NCBI GenBank assembly: GCA_937120475.1
Contig: CAKZJV010000007.1
Location: 1,938,068 to 2,002,067, forward strand
Length of the DNA: 64,000 bases
Reading direction: 5' to 3'
Origin: an uncultured Cryomorphaceae bacterium
GTDB taxonomy: Bacteria; Bacteroidota; Bacteroidia; Flavobacteriales; Schleiferiaceae
The position numbers were made by a program, and so were the translations under genes. The notes beneath the pieces were generated by a model, which was not told the DNA's origin, made no database searches, and saw only the letters and a program-made list of their open reading frames with translations. Positions 58,049-64,000 of the stretch are shown here, piece after piece (the first letter of the stretch is position 1; every line of letters begins with the position of its first letter).

Positions 58049-61000
58049 ATGAGATACTTTTTATCCGTTGTTGCTACGGTAATGAGCATGAGTTTAATCG
58101 TTGCTCAAAATGCTGATTGGGTGGATATGATGCAGGATCCCAATGTGAATTTTTACACGGTACAGAGTGAGTTTGAAGATTACTGGGAAGGCCGTGAGAT
58201 TGAAAAAGGAAAGGGATGGAAACAATTCAAACGCTGGGAGGCCTTTATGGAACCCCGGGTTTATCCCGAGGGTGTTCGCCCGAATCCTTCGGTACTCGCC
58301 ACAGCTTTTGCACAGTTCAAGGCCTCACAAAACGGGACGGTATATGGTTCATGGAGCCCGATTGGCCCTTATAATGGGAACGCTCTGAACGGGGTAGGGC
58401 GCGTAAACCACATTACCCTCGACCCCAGCGATCCCAATACTGTTTGGGCCGGTACCCCGGCCGGTGGGTTATGGAAAAGTACAGATGGAGGGCTGACCTG
58501 GAGCACCAATACCGACCTTCTTACCAACCTGGGTGTTTCGGACATTGATATCGACCCCTCCAACACCAATGTGATGTACCTCTGTACTGGTGACCATGAC
58601 GGTACCGACACTTACAGTTTCGGGGTACTAAAATCCACCGATGGTGGTGCTACCTGGAATCCTACCGGTTTGAGTTATGGTGTTAGTCAACAGGTGCGGG
58701 TGGCCAACCTCATCATCAACCCCAATCAAACCAACGTATTGATTGCCACCACTAGTGCCGGTATTCAGCGCTCTACGGATGGTGGTAATACCTGGACAAC
58801 CCGGCAAGGCGGATTCTTTAACGCACTGGAGCAAAAGCCCGGTGACCCGAATGTTCTTTACGCCACTTCCAATACTCGTGTGTACAAGAGTACCAACAAT
58901 GGTATTACCTGGTCACTGCTACAAGGTACGGGACTGCCCACTTCGGGCATACGCAGAATTGAACTGGGTGTAACACCCGATGATCCCAATTACGTATACG
59001 CTTTGTACGGGGCCAGTAATAACGGTTACCTGGGTATGTTTCGCTCCACCGACTCTGGTAATAACTGGACTTTGCGCTCCTCAACCCCCAACCTGTTGGG
59101 CTGGAGTTCTACCGGAAGTGATGCCGGTGGTCAGGCCTGGTATGATCTGGCCGTGGCCGTAAACCCCAACGATAAAAATGAAGTGGTTGTGGGCGGTGTT
59201 AACGTATGGCAGTCCAGCAACGGTGGTAGCTCGTGGAATATCATCGGGCACTGGACCGGTAGTGGTGCGGCCTTTATTCACGCGGATATTCATTATCTGG
59301 GCTATACTTCTGACGGTGGTGCTCTTTATGCCGGTTGCGATGGCGGTGTGTACCGCAAAGATGATAACCAGTTTACCTGGACGGAACTCAACGATGGCAT
59401 GAACATCACCCAATACTACAAGTTAGGGGCTTCAGCCACCAACCCTGATCTTATTATTGCCGGTGCCCAGGATAATGGTACCGATCTTTATACCTCCGGT
59501 AATTGGTTTGGTGTTCGTGGCGGAGATGGTATGGAATGTGCCATTGATCCCGAAGATCCCGGTATTATGTACTCTTCCGTTTACTATGGGAATTTCCGCA
59601 AGTCCAACAACGGTGGAGCCAGTTTTAACGCTATTTTCAATCTGCCACCATCGGGTACCGGTAACTGGGTTACCCCATTTCTGATCGACCCCTTACACCC
59701 GGACACCCTCTATGCCGGTTTTTCACGGGTATTTCGTTCTACGGACGGTGGTGCTTCCTTTTCAGGAATAGGCCCCAACAACATTGCCGGTGGTTCCAAC
59801 CTGGATCAAATGGCACTATCACCCACCCATACCAATGTTCTATACGTTTCAGAAGGTAGCCGCTTATGGCGCAGTGATAATCACGGAGCTAGCTTTACCA
59901 GCCTCTCCACACCGGGCAACCGTGCTATTACCTACATCGGGGTTTCCTACCATGATCCGATGCACGTGGTAATTACCCGGAGTGGTTATAGCGGTGGACA
60001 AAAAGTATATGAGTCTAAAGACGGTGGCAGTACCTGGACCAACATTTCTGCCAACCTGCCCAATGTACCGGCCAACTGTATAACGTTTGAGGACGGAACG
60101 GCCAACGGGATGTACGTGGGTACTGATATCGGTGTTTTTTACCGTGATAAAAACCGCTCAGAATGGGTTTCCTTCAACAACAATTTGCCCCGGGTAATCG
60201 TCAATGAAATTGAGATCAATTACGTGGACCGCAATCTTAAAATTGCCACCTATGGCCGGGGAGTGTGGGAATCACCCTTATTCTCCGACCTGTCCAAACC
60301 CTTCCCCGAAGCGGGTTTCCCGGAGCTGGTCTGTTCCGGTGATACCGTAAAGCTGGAAGATCGTTCGCATTATTTCCCCACCAGCCGCAGTTGGAATATT
60401 ACCCCGGCTACTTTCACTTTTGTGAACGGAACCAATGCAACCTCTGCTAATCCTGAAATTGTATTTAACCAGCCCGGTATTTATGATATTGAATTGACGG
60501 TGACCAATGCCCTGGGTTCCGATACACGCCATTACATTTCAGCTATTGCCTATGGTGGTTTGCCCTTACCCTTTGTGGAGGATTTTGAAGCCTCCAACAG
60601 TTTTGACCGCTGGAGAACGGACGGCACGGATCAGAATACCTGGAGTCGCAGTTCAGTTTCAGGTAACAACCCAGGCAGTTTTGCCGCCCGAGCCAGTCTT
60701 TATTTCAATTCCAACTCTTATGAATTGGTATCTCCCACCATCAGCTTTGTCGGTCATGATTCCGTAAGTATGAGTTTTGATTACGCCTACCGCGGCCGGG
60801 CTGGAAATACCAATGATACTTTAAGGGTTTACATTGCCACACAATGCCAAAACAATTGGGTTTTACTCAACGAATATTATGAGGACGGTAGCTCCAATTT
60901 TGTAACCGTTGGCAGCCCACAAAACTCTGACTTTGTGCCTGCCTCCTCCAGCGACTGGTGTGGAAATCCCGGTTTCGGAGCCTGCAAAACCATTGACCTC

Positions 61001-62557
61001 TCCACTTATGACGGATTGGAAGGCGTACGCCTTAAGTTTGAGGTAGGGCAAGCCGGTGGTAATAACCTGTACCTCGATAATATTAATATTAGTGGCAACA
61101 CCAACATTGCACCTACCGCTGCTTTTAGCGGACCACAAAGCAATTGCGCCTTGAAGCCCGTTACTTTTATCGATCATTCTTACGGGTCACCGGCTCTTTA
61201 CGAGTGGACCCTCACCGGGGCTACACCGGCAACTTCGGCCAGCCGTAATCCGCAGGTTACTTATACCGCTGCGGGTACCTACCCGGTAAAGCTTAAAGTT
61301 AGCAATGCCCTGGGTGAAGACTCCATAATAAGGACTTCGTATATCACTATCGACCCGGCCGACTCGGTGTTGGTTGACCTGGTAAGCAACAGCCCGACTA
61401 CCCTTTGCTATAACGATACTTTAAAGGTTACCCTCAATGCTTCCAACCCAGGCACGGATGCGGTATATTCCTGGTATCGTAATGGCTCTCGTATGGCTTT
61501 CGGTTCTGTACCGTCCTACAATTACCTGGGGCTAAACGATGGGGACTTTGTATATGCCACGGTAGAATCATCCGAGGAGTGTGCTTTCCCTGAAAATGTA
61601 TTTTCCGATACCATTTTTGTGAGTGTTTATGCCCGCCCTACGGTACAGGCCAATGCTGTACCCAGCCTTTGTGTTACCGACAGCGCCTACAGTCTTTCGG
61701 GTACCCCTGCGGGAGGAACATTTACCGGTTTTGGCGTACAGGCAAATGCCTTTGACCCTTCTGTAACCGGCTCCGGTTTTCATACCGTTACCTACAATTA
61801 TACCGATACCAATGGTTGTGTAAATACCGCCACCCGTACCATCAGGGTAGATGCCCCGGCCACGGTTAACTTTACCAGCCCGGGAGTATTCTGCGAAGGT
61901 GAGAGCCAGATATCCCTGAATACCGGTACACCTGCAGGTGGTACATATTCCGGTCCCGGGGTTTATGGTAACCTCTTTTACCCGGATTCCGTTGGAACCG
62001 GAACCTTCCCCATTACCTATGCCTACGCATCGGGTACTTGTGATACGGTAACTGCAAACAGCACGGTGGTAGTGGCCCCACAACCCGCTAAGCCCAGTGT
62101 TATTATGGTAGGCACCACCCTGCAATGTGTGCAAACCGGTTTTACCTATCAATGGTATCGCGGTAGCTCCCCTATTTTCAATGCCCGTTTCAGGAATTAT
62201 AATCCTACCGTTGACGGTAGCTATTGGGTTCAGATTACCGATGGGAACGGTTGCACCAATGTTTCCGATACTGTTCAATACTTCATTGGCCAGGAAGAGT
62301 TTGAAAATGTTCTTTCCTTCTCGGTTTTCCCCAATCCTGCTTCGGACATTCTGCGCCTGGAACTCGAAACCAGTACTGCGGTTGAGGCTAGCTTATTCAT
62401 CTTTAACAATGTGGGGCAATTGCTAATGGAAAAGAGGTTGGACAAATCCAGTCGTATTTCCGAAGGACTTAATGTTTCTGAATTGCCTTCCGGTCTTTAT
62501 ATACTTTCCATTGAAGGGAAAAGTCTGAACCTGAACCAAAGGTTTGTGATTGAATAG
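58049..62557 (+). CDS. Giant T9SS-secreted Asp-box (BNR/sortilin-like) protein with PKD domains
   Basis: From ATG 58049 the protein has 1502 residues. A signal peptide (~1-20) is followed by a charged N-terminal region and a propeller part (~90-750) with at least ten Asp-box units such as STDGGLTW, STDGGATW, STNNGITW and SKDGGSTW, as in sialidase/sortilin-like beta-propellers. Next come a PKD-like domain (~755-840), a jelly-roll of the MAM/cleaved-adhesin type (~845-1020, FVEDFEASNSFDRW), a second PKD (~1030-1110), Ig-like segments, and a T9SS sorting domain (FSVFPNPASDILRLEL). Asp-box propellers need not be sialidases; no catalytic set is evident. It is likely a surface glycan-binding or adhesin protein. 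Confidence 0.85.
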   Translation: MRYFLSVVATVMSMSLIVAQNADWVDMMQDPNVNFYTVQSEFEDYWEGREIEKGKGWKQFKRWEAFMEPRVYPEGVRPNPSVLATAFAQFKASQNGTVYGSWSPIGPYNGNALNGVGRVNHITLDPSDPNTVWAGTPAGGLWKSTDGGLTWSTNTDLLTNLGVSDIDIDPSNTNVMYLCTGDHDGTDTYSFGVLKSTDGGATWNPTGLSYGVSQQVRVANLIINPNQTNVLIATTSAGIQRSTDGGNTWTTRQGGFFNALEQKPGDPNVLYATSNTRVYKSTNNGITWSLLQGTGLPTSGIRRIELGVTPDDPNYVYALYGASNNGYLGMFRSTDSGNNWTLRSSTPNLLGWSSTGSDAGGQAWYDLAVAVNPNDKNEVVVGGVNVWQSSNGGSSWNIIGHWTGSGAAFIHADIHYLGYTSDGGALYAGCDGGVYRKDDNQFTWTELNDGMNITQYYKLGASATNPDLIIAGAQDNGTDLYTSGNWFGVRGGDGMECAIDPEDPGIMYSSVYYGNFRKSNNGGASFNAIFNLPPSGTGNWVTPFLIDPLHPDTLYAGFSRVFRSTDGGASFSGIGPNNIAGGSNLDQMALSPTHTNVLYVSEGSRLWRSDNHGASFTSLSTPGNRAITYIGVSYHDPMHVVITRSGYSGGQKVYESKDGGSTWTNISANLPNVPANCITFEDGTANGMYVGTDIGVFYRDKNRSEWVSFNNNLPRVIVNEIEINYVDRNLKIATYGRGVWESPLFSDLSKPFPEAGFPELVCSGDTVKLEDRSHYFPTSRSWNITPATFTFVNGTNATSANPEIVFNQPGIYDIELTVTNALGSDTRHYISAIAYGGLPLPFVEDFEASNSFDRWRTDGTDQNTWSRSSVSGNNPGSFAARASLYFNSNSYELVSPTISFVGHDSVSMSFDYAYRGRAGNTNDTLRVYIATQCQNNWVLLNEYYEDGSSNFVTVGSPQNSDFVPASSSDWCGNPGFGACKTIDLSTYDGLEGVRLKFEVGQAGGNNLYLDNINISGNTNIAPTAAFSGPQSNCALKPVTFIDHSYGSPALYEWTLTGATPATSASRNPQVTYTAAGTYPVKLKVSNALGEDSIIRTSYITIDPADSVLVDLVSNSPTTLCYNDTLKVTLNASNPGTDAVYSWYRNGSRMAFGSVPSYNYLGLNDGDFVYATVESSEECAFPENVFSDTIFVSVYARPTVQANAVPSLCVTDSAYSLSGTPAGGTFTGFGVQANAFDPSVTGSGFHTVTYNYTDTNGCVNTATRTIRVDAPATVNFTSPGVFCEGESQISLNTGTPAGGTYSGPGVYGNLFYPDSVGTGTFPITYAYASGTCDTVTANSTVVVAPQPAKPSVIMVGTTLQCVQTGFTYQWYRGSSPIFNARFRNYNPTVDGSYWVQITDGNGCTNVSDTVQYFIGQEEFENVLSFSVFPNPASDILRLELETSTAVEASLFIFNNVGQLLMEKRLDKSSRISEGLNVSELPSGLYILSIEGKSLNLNQRFVIE

Positions 62558-62580
62558 AAACGCTTAAGAAATGTATAACG

Positions 62581-62616
62581 AAAGCCCCTGCCGAAAGCAG
62601 GGGCTTTTATTTTTGA
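62581..62616 (+). terminator. Intrinsic terminator after the giant Asp-box gene
   Basis: AAAGCCCCTGC (62581-62591) pairs with GCAGGGGCTTT (62597-62607) around CGAAA and is followed by a T-rich stretch. It overlaps the stop of the convergent DinB-like gene. Confidence 0.85.
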
Positions 62617-63050
62617 CGCAGGTAAAAAATGTAATCGCTCACCGGGGGTAAAATTTGGTTTTGCCGCATGAGCAGGGCGATTTTAGCGCGGTGGTGAGTG
62701 CTGTGGTTGAGCACATGCTGTAAAATATCCCGTAGTGAATCTTCAAAGGGCTGTCCTTTCGAGTTTTTGTAGCCCACCCGGCTTTCGAGCGCGTTGGATT
62801 TAATCAGGTTGGAAGTTTCATTGTACAGTTCAATGTTGATGCCTTCCCAGGAATCGACTTCCACCTTTTCCCAAACCGAAGGCAGACTTCCCCGGCCATT
62901 AATACGGTGTAGCCAGATACGGTGAGCCGAAAGAAGATGCGACATTTCCCGGTGAATGTCTGGGGCCAGTTCATCCTGTTCCTTCAGGCGGATAATAAAC
63001 TGATCGTTTGCCCAAAAGTTGTATTCCAAAAATTGTAACAGTTCCTGCAT
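62607..63050 (-). CDS. DinB-family protein
   Basis: The 147-residue protein has the four-helix DinB/YfiT layout: LLQFLEYNFWANDQFIIRL near the start (helix 1), HLLSAHRIWLHRI (helix 2, conserved His), and HVLNHSTHHRAKIALLMRQ (~112-130) with the metal-binding His cluster typical of the fold. The DinB superfamily includes metal-dependent thiol transferases; no specific role can be given. It lies 37 bp after the ABC transporter gene on the same strand. Confidence 0.85.
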   Translation of the reverse strand: MQELLQFLEYNFWANDQFIIRLKEQDELAPDIHREMSHLLSAHRIWLHRINGRGSLPSVWEKVEVDSWEGINIELYNETSNLIKSNALESRVGYKNSKGQPFEDSLRDILQHVLNHSTHHRAKIALLMRQNQILPPVSDYIFYLRQK

Positions 63051-63087
63051 ATTCTAGGCTTCAGAAATAGATAACTGATTGGGAGCC

Positions 63088-64000
63088 TCAGCGTTCATCC
63101 AGGTAATTTTGGAGATCGCTGATCGTCTCAATCTTCAAACTTTCTGCCTGCTGCTCCCGCATCATTAGAGCGTAAGTATTGTTGAAGCCCAATGGGCATA
63201 TAAGCTGAAGGTCCATCCTTTCACCCAGTTTTTCCTGCACCAAGCAATACACTTCCTGCCGGTTTTCCAGCTTTCCGGTGTTCTCATTCAGTATTACCTG
63301 TAATGCGGTGCCACTGTATTCGGGATACAGGTCAATCTCCCCGGCCAACAAGGCATCCAGACATATTTTGGTACCCCCCAGGCCTTTGCGCGTTTCCACT
63401 TTGTAATCGGTATAACCCTCTATCAGCAGTTTAAAAATTTCAGTAAGCAGGTATTGCTCGGTAAATATTTTAGAACCCATGAGCAGAGTCTTGTTATGAG
63501 TTCCGGGTTCGTGGTACAGGTTCCGTTCCTTCAGAAAGTTGCGGGCCACATCGGTTACCCGCTCCTTTTGGTGATCTACCCGGTAATTGAGATACGTCAT
63601 TAGTGAATCGTCAATACTGCTTTCCAGGCGCTTCATCACCTCGGCCACCACGGGGTTTTCCAAGAGCCACTCCTTACGCACCAGCCAAGCTGCCTCGTAG
63701 GGTGGAAAGCACTTTTTATCGTCTTCGAGTACCCTCAGGTGGTAGGCCTTGATCCTTCCATCGGTACTATAACCGCTGATTACGTCCACATAGTTCTCAT
63801 GAATGGCTTTGTACATCAGGGCCGGACCTAAAATGAGGTGTGATATCCGCAGGTGATAGGTTTGTTCCACGGCCGGTAAGCCATCGCTTCTGCCGGTAAA
63901 CTCGGGAGCAAAACCGGCCTGCAAAGCCGTTTTTTGACCGGAGCCGAAAGCACTCAATACCAGGAATACACTGAGGGTAAGCACTGCAACAATTGATTTT
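63088..64000 (-). CDS. ABC transporter permease/substrate-binding fusion, OpuAC domain in permuted order (5' end outside the window)
   Basis: The frame is open to base 64000, so the N-terminus is missing. The visible part begins with a transmembrane segment (VLTLSVFLVLSAF), then a lobe with GFAPEFTGRSDGLP and VISGYSTDGRIKAYHLRVLEDDKK, which in ProX-type binding proteins lies in the second half. This is followed by LLMGSKIFTEQYLLTEIF and GLGGTKICLDALLAGEIDLYPEYSG, which are normally the start of such proteins. Circular permutation of OpuAC-type domains, and fusions to their permease, are known in other bacteria. It probably imports glycine betaine, choline or a similar osmolyte. Confidence 0.75.
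   Translation of the reverse strand, partial: KSIVAVLTLSVFLVLSAFGSGQKTALQAGFAPEFTGRSDGLPAVEQTYHLRISHLILGPALMYKAIHENYVDVISGYSTDGRIKAYHLRVLEDDKKCFPPYEAAWLVRKEWLLENPVVAEVMKRLESSIDDSLMTYLNYRVDHQKERVTDVARNFLKERNLYHEPGTHNKTLLMGSKIFTEQYLLTEIFKLLIEGYTDYKVETRKGLGGTKICLDALLAGEIDLYPEYSGTALQVILNENTGKLENRQEVYCLVQEKLGERMDLQLICPLGFNNTYALMMREQQAESLKIETISDLQNYLDER

Noticed and set aside
61568-62278. A 236-codon minus-strand frame inside the Asp-box gene
   Set aside because: Low-complexity antisense frame over Gly/Thr-rich domains with no recognisable motif.

Overview
The window comes from a chromosome of a Bacteroidota bacterium, most likely a free-living Flavobacteriales-type organism. This rests on four things seen in the sequence: type IX secretion (T9SS) C-terminal sorting domains on four large secreted proteins, a SusC/SusD pair, several promoters fitting the Bacteroidota -7 consensus TAnnTTTG, and weak or absent Shine-Dalgarno sequences with some TTG/GTG starts. 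I cannot fix the genus. No prophage, insertion sequence, CRISPR array or rRNA operon is visible.

Layout. 1-3301: housekeeping genes (partial CPBP protease, dusB, a LolC/E-type permease, rbfA, acylphosphatase). 3507-7959: a co-directional stress and envelope run (Dps, coiled-coil lipoprotein, YtxH, holin-like membrane protein, MscS channel, DUF748-like protein). 7960-11910: a degenerate HAD protein, a hydrolase-OsmC fusion, a geranylgeranyl-reductase-like flavoprotein and hemJ. 12212-17380: a giant T9SS protein with a zinc-protease-like motif and seven cysteine-rich PKD domains. 17749-21308: a LytTR response regulator and its propeller-sensor kinase. 21432-21505: a CAT-anticodon tRNA. 21736-24047: a bacteriophytochrome without a kinase domain, followed by heme oxygenase. 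24091-26895: a HAD phosphatase, methylmalonyl-CoA epimerase and an ABC exporter.

27005-51770 is the centre of interest: about 25 kb devoted to starch and maltodextrin. It holds SusC/SusD with two accessory proteins, four GH13 enzymes, a T9SS protein built of starch-binding-like modules, an MFS sugar transporter, a GH65 (maltose) phosphorylase, beta-phosphoglucomutase, a BadF-type sugar kinase, phosphofructokinase, GAPDH and methylglyoxal synthase. Together these describe a route from extracellular starch to triose phosphates, with a methylglyoxal overflow branch. The only transcription factor is a NUDIX-fold regulator with a degenerate catalytic box. A palindrome of the form TAAGTGTA-N5-TACACTTA recurs at six places, nearly all at promoters of the cluster, and I propose it is that regulator's operator.

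51846-64000: bacilliredoxin, a small membrane protein, tadA, aspS, a ClC transporter, a methyltransferase gene broken by a perfect 130-bp tandem duplication, a giant Asp-box/PKD T9SS protein, a DinB-like protein, and the 3' part of a glycine-betaine-type ABC transporter gene with an OpuAC domain in permuted order.
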